This document shows, in pieces, positions 7,218 through 15,030 of a stretch of 64,000 bases of DNA (position 1 is the stretch's first letter; each line of letters opens with the position of its first letter). Both the position numbers and the translations under genes were made by a program. Under the pieces are notes generated by a model. That model saw only the letters and a program-made list of their open reading frames with translations, ran no database searches and had not been told where the DNA came from. This DNA comes from Mucilaginibacter sp. (GTDB lineage Bacteria; Bacteroidota; Bacteroidia; Sphingobacteriales; Sphingobacteriaceae). Location: contig NZ_JANYGH010000067.1 of assembly GCF_025362475.1 (NCBI RefSeq), positions 112,151-176,150 on the forward strand. The letters run 5' to 3'.

Positions 7218-8918
7218 ATGATCCACAAAAAAACAAGAACATATATCCCGGCAACGCTCGATATTAAATGGGAAACCCTGGAACCTATTTATAAAGAATT
7301 GCTTGCACGCCCCATCAATTCAGTACACGAACTGGAGAAATGGCTGCACGATAAAAGTGAGCTGGAAGCCGCTTTAGAGGAAGACTTTGCCTGGCGTTAT
7401 ATCCGCATGACCTGCGATACGACCAGTGAAGAATTATTGCAAAACTTCCAATACTTTGCTACCGAGATTGAGCCTAAAATTGCCCCATATAGCAACGATT
7501 TAAATAAAAAACTGGTAGCCAGCGCATATGTTGACCAACTTGATAAGGAAAAATACTTCATCTTTTTGCGCGCCGTAAAAAAGGCATTGGAACTTTTCCG
7601 TGAAGAGAACATCCCCGTACAAACCGAGATCCAGGTAGAGCAACAAAAATACCAGTCAATAACCGGTGCCATGTCGGTGCATATTGATGACAAGGAATTT
7701 ACCCTGGAGCAGGCATCAGTATTTTTAAAAGGTACCGACCGTGCAAAACGCCAGGAGGTATGGGAAAAGATAACTGCCCGCCGCTTACAGGAAAAAGACA
7801 CCTTAGATACTCTTTTTGATCACCTGCGTGCTTTACGCCATAAAGTTGCCTTGAATGCCGGATTTGAGAATTTCAGGGATTACATGTTCCAGGCGCTTGG
7901 CAGGTTTGATTATACGCCGCAGGATTGCTACGCCTTCCATGAAGCTATCGAAAAAGAAATTGTGCCCATCCTGCGCGAACAGGCCGAAAAACGAAAGGAA
8001 GCCCTTGCCCTGCCAGCCTTAAAGCCCTGGGATATGGATGTTGATATATCTGGCAAACCAGCTTTAAAACCGTTTAATAGCGGTAATGAGCTGATAGAAA
8101 AATCTATTCAGTGCTTTAGCAATATCAATCGTTACCTGGGCGAGCGGCTGGAGATCATGAAAGATAATAACCTGTTTGATGTGGAAAGCCGCAAAGGTAA
8201 AGCGCCCGGTGGTTATAACTACCCGCTATCAGAAACCGGCGCGCCTTTCATATTCATGAACTCGGCCAATACTTTCCGCGATTTAACTACCATGGTACAC
8301 GAAGGCGGTCACGCGGTACATACTTTTTTAACTGCCGACCTGGAGTTGAACGATTTTAAACATTGCCCATCTGAAGTGGCCGAACTGGCTTCAATGTCGA
8401 TGGAGTTGATATCGATGGATAACTGGGATGTGTTTTTTGATAATGAGGAAGACCTTAAACGCGCCAAACGTGATCAATTAATTGATGTGCTTAAAACCCT
8501 GCCCTGGGTAGCCGTAGTTGATCAGTTTCAACATTGGATCTATACTAACCCTGGCCATACCGACGCCGACCGTAAAACCGCCTGGATAGAGATTTATGAG
8601 CCATTTGGCGCAGGCTTTGTGGATTGGAGCGGGCATCCTGATGCCGAAGCTAATCTTTGGCAAAAACAGCTGCACATCTTCGAGGTACCATTTTATTATA
8701 TAGAGTACGGCATGGCCCAGTTAGGCGCCATTGCAGTATGGAAGAATTATAAAGAAAATCCTGAAAAAGGTTTGCAGCAATACCTGGATGCCCTTAAGCT
8801 TGGCTATACAAAAACCATCAAAGAAATTTACGAAACCGCCGGCATCAAGTTTGATTTTAGCGCTGCTTACGTGAAAGAACTGGCGGAGTTTGTGAAGCGG
8901 GAAATGGATAAATTATAA
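7218..8918 (+). CDS. M3 family oligoendopeptidase
   Basis: This is a zinc metallopeptidase with MVHEGGHAVHTF (HExxH motif) and the downstream glutamate region CPSEVAELASMSMELI, typical of the M3/PepF oligopeptidases that cut cytoplasmic peptides. The open frame begins at 7188, but the ATG at 7218 (MIHKKTRTYIP) matches where relatives start, giving about 566 residues. The ten extra residues would look unlike the family. No signal peptide is visible, so it acts in the cytoplasm. It is a single gene followed by a palindromic repeat. Confidence 0.92.
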   Translation: MIHKKTRTYIPATLDIKWETLEPIYKELLARPINSVHELEKWLHDKSELEAALEEDFAWRYIRMTCDTTSEELLQNFQYFATEIEPKIAPYSNDLNKKLVASAYVDQLDKEKYFIFLRAVKKALELFREENIPVQTEIQVEQQKYQSITGAMSVHIDDKEFTLEQASVFLKGTDRAKRQEVWEKITARRLQEKDTLDTLFDHLRALRHKVALNAGFENFRDYMFQALGRFDYTPQDCYAFHEAIEKEIVPILREQAEKRKEALALPALKPWDMDVDISGKPALKPFNSGNELIEKSIQCFSNINRYLGERLEIMKDNNLFDVESRKGKAPGGYNYPLSETGAPFIFMNSANTFRDLTTMVHEGGHAVHTFLTADLELNDFKHCPSEVAELASMSMELISMDNWDVFFDNEEDLKRAKRDQLIDVLKTLPWVAVVDQFQHWIYTNPGHTDADRKTAWIEIYEPFGAGFVDWSGHPDAEANLWQKQLHIFEVPFYYIEYGMAQLGAIAVWKNYKENPEKGLQQYLDALKLGYTKTIKEIYETAGIKFDFSAAYVKELAEFVKREMDKL

Positions 8919-8966
8919 GAGCTTCACCCCCTATCTATTTGTGTACACATCTTCTAATAAAAAAAT

Positions 8967-9086
8967 GTCATTTCGATAGAGCATGGGGAGGAATGAGCGG
9001 AGGAGCGAAAGAGAAATCTTCTACATCCTGCATAGCTGACTTTGCATATCGTACAAGATTTCTCCTCGTACCTCGTTCGAAATGAC
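8967..9086. repeat. Palindromic intergenic element, copy 2
   Basis: The ends are GTCATTTCGA (8967) and TCGAAATGAC (9086). The inner arms GAGAAATCTT / AAGATTTCTC make a second perfect stem, so transcribed RNA could fold into one long hairpin. Outer flanks GTACACAT and ATGTGTAC (8943 and 9115 regions) also pair, so the full unit may span about 8941-9131. Most of the sequence is shared with the copy at 4266. Confidence 0.78.
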
Positions 9087-9152
9087 AACGTATTTTTAAT
9101 ACAAGAGGAAAAAAATGTGTACGCACAGTAAACCTCTAAGTGAAAAGGCCTT

Positions 9153-9200
9153 AAAAGCCAGTTATTCTATTTGAAACAAACAGAACAACTGGCTTTTTTT
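9153..9200. terminator. Bidirectional hairpin terminator
   Basis: The 11-bp perfect stem AAAAGCCAGTT (9153-9163) / AACTGGCTTTT (9187-9197) is followed by T on the plus strand and by TTTT on the minus strand. It lies 7 bp after the stop of the minus-strand aminotransferase and downstream of the plus-strand M3 peptidase. Confidence 0.75.
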
Positions 9201-9206
9201 ATCAAA

Positions 9207-10397
9207 TTAGTTTGTGTAATAATCTATAGCTTCAATGATCACCGCGCATGATTTTTCAATTTCGGCGGGGTTGATAATAAGCGGGGGCGCAAGGCGCATA
9301 GAATTGCTGCAATGTAAAAACCAGTCGGTTATTACACCATGCTCAATACAGCGATCAATGATCTTTTTATTCAGATCAAAGTTTTCAAGTTCAATGGCCA
9401 GCATCAACCCTTTCCCTCTTACCTCTTTTATAGCCGGATGAACCAGCAATTTTCGAAACTGCATTTCTTTTTCGGCTACGCCTGATACCAGGTCATCATT
9501 AATCAATACTTCTAAAGCCGCCAATCCTGCAGCGCAACAAACCGGGTGGCCACCAAAAGTAGTGATATGCCCCAGGATAGGATTTTCTTTGAAGGCCCCC
9601 ATGATATGGTTTGATGATATAAAAGCGCCAACAGGCATCCCTCCGCCTAAGGCTTTTGCCAATAACAATATATCGGGTACAATGCCAAAATGTTCAAAAG
9701 CAAAAAGCTTACCTGTGCGACCAAACGCCGCCTGTATCTCATCTAAAATAAGCAATGTGCCTGTTTCATCACAACGTTTGCGTAAAGCCTGCATATAGGC
9801 TAAATCAGGCACCCTGACGCCGGCCTCTCCTTGTATAGTCTCAACAATAACACAGGCGGTTTCCCCGGTTATCAGCGGCAGATCATCAATTACATTAAAC
9901 CGGATAAAATTTATACCCGGTAATAAAGGCCTGTAAGCCTGCTTAAATTCCTCATTACCCATTACACTTAATGCCCCGTGCGAACTGCCATGATAAGAGT
10001 TATGACAGGCCACTATTTGTTGCCTGCCGGTAAAACGCTTGGCCAGTTTTAAAGCGCCCTCAACCGCCTCAGCGCCCGAGTTGGTAAAGTATACCGATTG
10101 TAAATTTTCGGGAAGTAGTGATACCAGTTTCTCTGCAAAGCGTACCTGCGGTGTTTGCACAAATTCGCCATAAACCATCAGGTGCATGTATTTATCAACC
10201 TGCTGTTTAATAGCTTCGATAACATGTGGATTACCATGACCAAGGCTGCTTACGCCTATGCCCGAGATGAGGTCAATAAAAGCTTTGCCTGCCGCATCAT
10301 ACATATAAATTCCCTCTGCACGTTCAAACTCAAGCAACAACGGGAAATTAGTGGTTTGTGCATTATTAGCTAAAAAAAGCTGGCGAAGAGTGGTCAT
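9207..10397 (-). CDS. Class III PLP-dependent aminotransferase (acetylornithine aminotransferase-like)
   Basis: The 396-residue fold-type I aminotransferase has the phosphate-binding SGAEAVEGALKLA (about 108-120), LILDEIQAAFGRTG (216-229) and the Schiff-base lysine K248 in LLLAKALGGGMPVG. The family includes acetylornithine, ornithine, 4-aminobutyrate and other omega-amino acid aminotransferases. The nearest resemblance is to the argD/rocD group, but with no arginine genes beside it I leave the substrate open. It is a monocistronic minus-strand gene with a hairpin terminator at 9153-9200. Confidence 0.9.
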   Translation of the reverse strand: MTTLRQLFLANNAQTTNFPLLLEFERAEGIYMYDAAGKAFIDLISGIGVSSLGHGNPHVIEAIKQQVDKYMHLMVYGEFVQTPQVRFAEKLVSLLPENLQSVYFTNSGAEAVEGALKLAKRFTGRQQIVACHNSYHGSSHGALSVMGNEEFKQAYRPLLPGINFIRFNVIDDLPLITGETACVIVETIQGEAGVRVPDLAYMQALRKRCDETGTLLILDEIQAAFGRTGKLFAFEHFGIVPDILLLAKALGGGMPVGAFISSNHIMGAFKENPILGHITTFGGHPVCCAAGLAALEVLINDDLVSGVAEKEMQFRKLLVHPAIKEVRGKGLMLAIELENFDLNKKIIDRCIEHGVITDWFLHCSNSMRLAPPLIINPAEIEKSCAVIIEAIDYYTN

Positions 10398-10508
10398 GTT
10401 TAATTAGTAAGTGATGAAATATGATGATCATACAAAAATCAACAATCCAATTAATACTTCACGAATTATTAACCAATTAGCAGATCAAAAAAAACAGTAT
10501 TTCACTAA

Positions 10509-10988
10509 TTAATTCCCGGCCCGTTCGCTGCGCTCGCTGAGTTGTTTAATAAGCTCGTCATTAAACTCTTGCTCGCTTTTATACAATTTGCTTACTTTTT
10601 CGGGTGGGAGTATTTTTGAAAAAGAATCGCGGTAGCGTTTACGTATAGCCACAAGTTGGCTTTCATAGTAAATTTCCTTATCAATTTGCTCTGTGCCATT
10701 GGAGGATGCACTGGAATTATTTAAGCGCTTTAATATGCGTACTGCAGTTAATTCCTGTTGGTATTGACGGTATAAGGGCCAAAATTTAGTTGATTCATGA
10801 TCGCTGAGATCAAGCTGTTTGCTGATAAAATTATTGCGTGCAGCCTCAAGCTTGGCGCCCATGCCTGATTTTTTTGTACGCGTAACATTAGGCTTGGCCG
10901 GAACCAGGCTATTGGCCTGCCCATAGGATTCAAAGCCTGCAGCTATAATAAATAATAAAATAAAAATATGCCTGATCAACTTACTCAT
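10509..10988 (-). CDS. Spy/CpxP-like periplasmic protein of a sigma-factor operon
   Basis: The 159-residue product has a cleavable signal (hydrophobic residues about 7-20) and then an all-helical, charged region. The segment LDLSDHESTKFWPLYRQYQQ resembles the LTxxQ/KFWPxY element of Bacteroidota Spy/CpxP-like proteins. The C-terminus is rich in Glu, Lys and Arg. It is the last gene of a sigma factor, membrane repeat protein, Spy-like operon (13-bp gap). Spy/CpxP proteins are extracytoplasmic chaperones or stress sensors; that role here is inference. Confidence 0.65.
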   Translation of the reverse strand: MSKLIRHIFILLFIIAAGFESYGQANSLVPAKPNVTRTKKSGMGAKLEAARNNFISKQLDLSDHESTKFWPLYRQYQQELTAVRILKRLNNSSASSNGTEQIDKEIYYESQLVAIRKRYRDSFSKILPPEKVSKLYKSEQEFNDELIKQLSERSERAGN

Positions 10989-11001
10989 TAAAGCTCCTTA
11001 A

Positions 11002-11940
11002 TTAATTAGTATCTATATAATCTGACAAATCCTCATCCAAATTCTGGCTGTTAATTTTTTGTGAGCCATCCATCAGTGTACGGGTATCGCTCGCATCCAT
11101 GTGCAGCTGCAGGTAACTTTTTATTTCGGCCACAGGCACTGTAGATAACTCCTCATGTAAAAAAGAGTGATTATGATCTGTAGGCGTCGGGCTTTTCAAA
11201 ACCACACCAATTCCAAGGATCAAAGCAAAACATGCCGCGGTAGCATACCTAAAGGTAGCCGAAGCAAACATTTTACGAACAATGCCCCTCTTTTGAACCG
11301 CAACCTGCAGGTTAATCACCTGGGCAACTTCCTCTGCCTGGTTAACAGTTTTGTTTAAAATATTCTGGTTAAGCTGCTCAAAATAATTTGCTGGCACGGT
11401 AAAGCTTTCTGCCTCATGTTCCAAAAGCTCCCCCACAGCAATCCTGCTTTGGATGTTGTTACTCAACTCTTCAAAGTAATTTTCAGGAACCGCAAAACCC
11501 TCATCCCGATTATTCAAATGCTCATCAATAGCAATCCTGCTTTGGATGTTATTGTCCAGTTCCTCAAAATAATTTTCAGGAACATCAAAGCCTTCAGCTT
11601 CATTATTCACGTATTGCTCAATGGCAATTCTGCTTTGGATATTGCTTGCCTGCTCCTCAAAAAAATTGGGAGGAGTAGTAAAACCGGAGTTCCCGGTACC
11701 CAAATCCGATTCAACATTTATACGGCTTTGTATATTGCTGCTTAATTGTTCAAAGTAATTTTCAGGCACGGTAAACCCTGCAGATGAGCTTTTTAACTCT
11801 TCTAACCTGATGCGTGATGTTATGTGCTGCGCTAATTCATCAAAATAGCCAGCCGGCACAGTAAACGGATCATTTGCGTTGATCTGTTTAAGTGACGTAT
11901 AATCATCCAGCCATTCCCTATTGTCCATATCGCTTTTCAT
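11002..11940 (-). CDS. Putative anti-sigma-type membrane protein with six tandem 31-residue repeats
   Basis: The 312-residue protein contains six copies of a ~31-residue unit of the form GFxVPENYFEELxxNIQSRI. The F of each FxVP starts at 26, 56, 87, 118, 149 and 180. After a basic linker comes one transmembrane segment (about 229-248, TFRYATAACFALILGIGVVL) and an 80-residue C-terminal part ending DEDLSDYIDTN. Its place directly downstream (60 bp) of an ECF sigma gene suggests an anti-sigma or sigma-regulating role, but no zinc-finger anti-sigma motif (HxxxCxxC) is present. The repeats would be cytoplasmic. Bacteroidota proteins at this position often carry such a PxxYF motif near the N-terminus; six tandem copies look expanded. 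Confidence 0.75.
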   Translation of the reverse strand: MKSDMDNREWLDDYTSLKQINANDPFTVPAGYFDELAQHITSRIRLEELKSSSAGFTVPENYFEQLSSNIQSRINVESDLGTGNSGFTTPPNFFEEQASNIQSRIAIEQYVNNEAEGFDVPENYFEELDNNIQSRIAIDEHLNNRDEGFAVPENYFEELSNNIQSRIAVGELLEHEAESFTVPANYFEQLNQNILNKTVNQAEEVAQVINLQVAVQKRGIVRKMFASATFRYATAACFALILGIGVVLKSPTPTDHNHSFLHEELSTVPVAEIKSYLQLHMDASDTRTLMDGSQKINSQNLDEDLSDYIDTN

Positions 11941-12000
11941 ACATAACTATAGATGAACAAAGTGCTAAAAGGTTTAACGTAAATCTGAATTAATTCTGAA

Positions 12001-12555
12001 TTAATCTTTAGAGATTAAATATGCCTCTATTTTTTTAACAGCCAGGTGAAAAGATGCCTTTAAAGCACCTACACTTGTACCCAACACTGCCGAAATCTCT
12101 TCATACTTCATATCCTCATAATATTTCATATTGAACACGAGTTTCTGTTTTTCGGGCAGCGTTAACAGTGCTTCCTGCAATTTGCGCTGTGCCGCGTCGC
12201 CGTTAAAATAGCTCGAATCGGCCAGTGTATCAGCCAGTTCATAGGCAACATCATCCAACGAAACATTATTTTTTTGCTTTTTCTTATTCAAAAAAGTAAT
12301 GCATTCGTTGGATGCTATGCGGTACATCCAGGTATAAAGTTGCGCATCGTTTCTAAAACCCAACAGATTTTTCCAAACTTTAATAAAAACATCCTGTACA
12401 AGATCATCCGCATCATCATGGTCAATAACCATACGGCGAACGTGCCAGTAAATTTTTTGCTGGTATTTTTTAAGCAACAGGTTAAATGCTTCGTTACGCG
12501 TTTTTTCGTCCTGGAACTTGCTTAAAATCTCTATATCTTCAACCTGCACCGACAT
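12001..12555 (-). CDS. ECF-type RNA polymerase sigma factor
   Basis: The 184 residues comprise sigma region 2 (DDADDLVQDVFIKVWKNL, then YTWMYRIASNECITFLNKKK) and region 4 (LPEKQKLVFNMKYYEDMKYEE, then ISAVLGTSVGALKASFHLAVKKI). A short linker separates them, as in sigma-70 group 4 factors. It is followed by the repeat-bearing membrane protein and a Spy-like protein, so it probably responds to envelope conditions. Only 27 bp separate it from the transketolase gene upstream, so read-through from that operon is possible. Confidence 0.93.
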   Translation of the reverse strand: MSVQVEDIEILSKFQDEKTRNEAFNLLLKKYQQKIYWHVRRMVIDHDDADDLVQDVFIKVWKNLLGFRNDAQLYTWMYRIASNECITFLNKKKQKNNVSLDDVAYELADTLADSSYFNGDAAQRKLQEALLTLPEKQKLVFNMKYYEDMKYEEISAVLGTSVGALKASFHLAVKKIEAYLISKD

Positions 12556-12582
12556 TTTATAATTTTTATAGTTAAATGCTAA

Positions 12583-13548
12583 TTAAGCATTTTTGTTTTT
12601 TCTTTCGATAACCTTTTTCACGGCAAGCACAATATGCTCTGCATCAAGGCCGTATTTGGTCATCAGCTGCTCGGGCGTTCCGCTTTCACCAAAGCTGTCA
12701 TTTACAGCAATGTATTCCTGCGGGGCCGGGGTATGTGTAGCTAAAACCTGTGCTATACTATCGCCCAATCCACCTAAACGGTTATGCTCTTCGGCAGTAA
12801 CCACACAACCTGTTTTTGCTACTGATTTTAATACAGCTTCTGCATCCAAAGGCTTAATGGTATGAATATTAATAATCTCGGCATCAATACCTTGCTCTGC
12901 AAGTATTTCACCTGCTAAAATAGCCTGCCATACCAGGTGACCGGTTGCAAATATACTAACATCGGCACCTTCGTTTACCATCCATGCTTTTCCAATCTCA
13001 AACTTTTGATCAGGATCTGTAAAAATAGGTACCACCGGGCGACCAAAACGAAGGTAAACCGGACCTTCATATTCGGCAATAGCCATAGTAGCAGCCTTGG
13101 TTTGATTGTAATCACAAGTGTTGATAACAGTCATCCCAGGCAACATTTTCATCAGGCCGATATCTTCTAATATCTGGTGTGTTGCACCATCCTCGCCTAA
13201 AGTTAAGCCAGCGTGTGATGCGCAAACTTTAACATTTTTGTTAGAGTAAGCTATCGACTGGCGGATCTGATCGTAAACCCTGCCGGTTGAAAAGTTAGCA
13301 AAGGTACCTGTAAAAGGTATTTTACCACCAATGGTCATACCTGCAGCAATACACATCATGTTTGCTTCGGCAATACCTACCTGTACAAAACGGTCAGGAA
13401 ATTCCTTAATAAAATCATTCATTTTTAACGAGCCAATAAGGTCGGCGCAAAGAGCCACAACCTGGTCGTTTTTTCTGCCGGCTTCCAGCAACCCGGCGCC
13501 AAAGCCCGAGCGGGTATCTTTTTTATCTGTGTAAGTATATTTTTTCAT
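12583..13548 (-). CDS. Transketolase, C-terminal subunit
   Basis: About 321 residues cover the pyrimidine-binding and C-terminal domains of transketolase: LCADLIGSLKMNDF, VGIAEANMMCIAAGMT, FANFSTGRVYDQIRQSIA, LTLGEDGATHQILEDIGLM and VTAEEHNRLGGLGDSIAQVL. The enzyme moves two-carbon units in the pentose phosphate pathway using thiamine diphosphate. I prefer the ATG at 13548 (MKKYTYTDKK) to the one at 13560 (MRPLMKKY), because relatives begin at that point. The N-terminal half is encoded separately just upstream (13655-14500), the usual split arrangement in many bacteria. Confidence 0.92.
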   Translation of the reverse strand: MKKYTYTDKKDTRSGFGAGLLEAGRKNDQVVALCADLIGSLKMNDFIKEFPDRFVQVGIAEANMMCIAAGMTIGGKIPFTGTFANFSTGRVYDQIRQSIAYSNKNVKVCASHAGLTLGEDGATHQILEDIGLMKMLPGMTVINTCDYNQTKAATMAIAEYEGPVYLRFGRPVVPIFTDPDQKFEIGKAWMVNEGADVSIFATGHLVWQAILAGEILAEQGIDAEIINIHTIKPLDAEAVLKSVAKTGCVVTAEEHNRLGGLGDSIAQVLATHTPAPQEYIAVNDSFGESGTPEQLMTKYGLDAEHIVLAVKKVIERKNKNA

Positions 13549-13564
13549 GAGAGGCCTCACTCAA

Positions 13565-13583
13565 CCCTCTCCAAAAGAGAGGG
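13565..13583. repeat. Short hairpin between the transketolase genes
   Basis: CCCTCT CCAAAAG AGAGGG forms a 6-bp stem in the 94-106 bp gap between the two transketolase genes. It may be a processing or stability element, or another of the simple intergenic repeats of this genome. Confidence 0.4.
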
Positions 13584-13625
13584 CTACTTTGATTAATTGT
13601 AGTTAATGATAGTTATTTATTTTCG

Positions 13626-13654
13626 CTCCCCCTTTAGGGGGGGGCCCGGGGGGC
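13626..13654 (-). repeat. C-rich hairpin repeat abutting the tktN stop codon
   Basis: Read on the minus strand, directly after the TAA of the upstream transketolase gene, the sequence is GCCCCCCGGGCCCCCCCC and then TAAAGGGGGAGCG. The CCCCC/GGGGG arms form a strong hairpin. Matching copies in the same orientation relative to the stop codon lie after gyrB (47666-47694) and cysN (63145-63170). Confidence 0.7.
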
Positions 13655-14500
13655 TTAATAGTCGCCCAAGGTTTCTTCCAGTTGAGCCAAGGCCAATTTC
13701 AATTGCTCATCATTTGGAGCAACGCCATGCCATTTGTGACTGCCAACCATAAAGTCAACTCCATAACCCATTTCGGTATGCATTAATATCATGATAGGTT
13801 TACCCTGCCCGCTGCGGCTTTTAGCCAGTTTTAGCGTTTTAACTACATCGGCCATATCGTTACCTTTCATTTCCAAAACATCCCAGCCAAAAGCTTCCCA
13901 TTTGGCGTGTAAATCGCCAAGTGATAAAACAAGTTTGGTTGGCCCATCAATCTGTTGTCCATTTACATCAATGGTTGAGATCAGGTTATCTACCTGGTTG
14001 TGCGGCGCAAACATGGCTGCTTCCCAAATTTGTCCTTCCTGTAGCTCGCCATCACCATGCAGCGTGTAAACCAGGCTTTTATCACCATTAAGCTTTTTAG
14101 CCAAAGCAGCGCCAATAGCCACAGATAATCCCTGGCCTAATGATCCTGAAGCAATACGTACACCCGGCAAGTGCTCATGTGTTGTAGGGTGACCCTGTAA
14201 GCGCGAATTAAGCTTACGGAAGGTAGCCAGTTCTGCTTTATCATAATAGCCGGCATGGGCCAAAGTGCTGTAAAACACCGGCGAAATGTGACCGTTTGAT
14301 AAAAAGAAAAGATCTTCGCCAATGCCATCCATGTTAAATTCAGGATCGTGGTTCATCGCCTCAAAATACAGGGCGGTAAAATACTCGGTACAACCTAATG
14401 AACCACCAGGGTGGCCAGATTGACAACCATGTACCATACGTACAATGTCGCGCCTGATTTGTGACGCGATTTTTTCTAAGTCTTTAATAGTTGATTTCAT
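13655..14500 (-). CDS. Transketolase, N-terminal subunit
   Basis: The 281-residue thiamine-diphosphate-binding half has GHPGGSLGCTEYFTALYFEA, FLSNGHISPVFYSTLA and the GDG...N cofactor motif (LHGDGELQEGQIWEAAMFA, followed by STIDVNGQQIDG). It pairs with the C-terminal subunit encoded 106 bp downstream. A C-rich hairpin begins right after its stop codon, so expression of the two halves may be tuned at the RNA level. No signal sequence; cytoplasmic. Confidence 0.93.
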   Translation of the reverse strand: MKSTIKDLEKIASQIRRDIVRMVHGCQSGHPGGSLGCTEYFTALYFEAMNHDPEFNMDGIGEDLFFLSNGHISPVFYSTLAHAGYYDKAELATFRKLNSRLQGHPTTHEHLPGVRIASGSLGQGLSVAIGAALAKKLNGDKSLVYTLHGDGELQEGQIWEAAMFAPHNQVDNLISTIDVNGQQIDGPTKLVLSLGDLHAKWEAFGWDVLEMKGNDMADVVKTLKLAKSRSGQGKPIMILMHTEMGYGVDFMVGSHKWHGVAPNDEQLKLALAQLEETLGDY

Positions 14501-14557
14501 TATAAATTTAGGAAACTGATCGGCTAAAGTAAAAAATATTTATTGTTCTTTTAACAC

Positions 14558-15019
14558 TTATTTTACTAACTCAAGCACTTGTTGTGAGGAGTTCTTGGTA
14601 TCAACCTTACTAATTAAATGCACAATGATTCCATCGCCATTAATAATAAAGGTAGTGCGGGCGGTGCCCATGTATTGTTTGCCGTACATGTTTTTTTCTA
14701 CCCAAACACCATAAGCTTCAACAATTTCCTTTTCGTTATCAGCTATGAGGGTAAAGGGCAGGCTATATTTGGTTTCGAACTTTTTGTGTGATTTTTCATC
14801 ATCGGTACTTACACCAATCACCTCGTAACCTTTGCTTAGCAATGATTGGTAATTATCCCTAAAATCACATGATTCGGCTGTACAGCCTGGGGTATCATCT
14901 TTAGGATAAAAGTAAAGTATTACGTTTTTGCCTTTATAATCAGACAGCGAAACGGTGTTTCCGTTCTGGTCTTTTGCTGTAAAACCCGGGGCTTTATCGC
15001 CTTCTTTTAATGTTGACAT
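14558..15019 (-). CDS. bcp: Thioredoxin-dependent thiol peroxidase (BCP/PrxQ peroxiredoxin)
   Basis: The 153 residues include YFYPKDDTPGCTAESCDFRD, with peroxidatic Cys46 and resolving Cys51 five residues apart, as in the BCP/PrxQ group. It reduces hydrogen and organic peroxides using thioredoxin; a trxA gene is at 33845-34165. It is 11 bp downstream of the M23 peptidase gene and so probably in one transcript with it and the FAH-family gene. Confidence 0.95.
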   Translation of the reverse strand: MSTLKEGDKAPGFTAKDQNGNTVSLSDYKGKNVILYFYPKDDTPGCTAESCDFRDNYQSLLSKGYEVIGVSTDDEKSHKKFETKYSLPFTLIADNEKEIVEAYGVWVEKNMYGKQYMGTARTTFIINGDGIIVHLISKVDTKNSSQQVLELVK

Positions 15020-15030
15020 AGTTTTGAGTA

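Noticed and set aside
11416..11745. Regular ~93-bp DNA repeats that could be taken for a CRISPR-like or tandem repeat array, with a plus-strand ORF across them
   Set aside because: The repeats are in frame with the minus-strand repeat protein, the units diverge as coding sequence would, there are no unique spacers of CRISPR size and no cas genes; the plus-strand ORF is a shadow.
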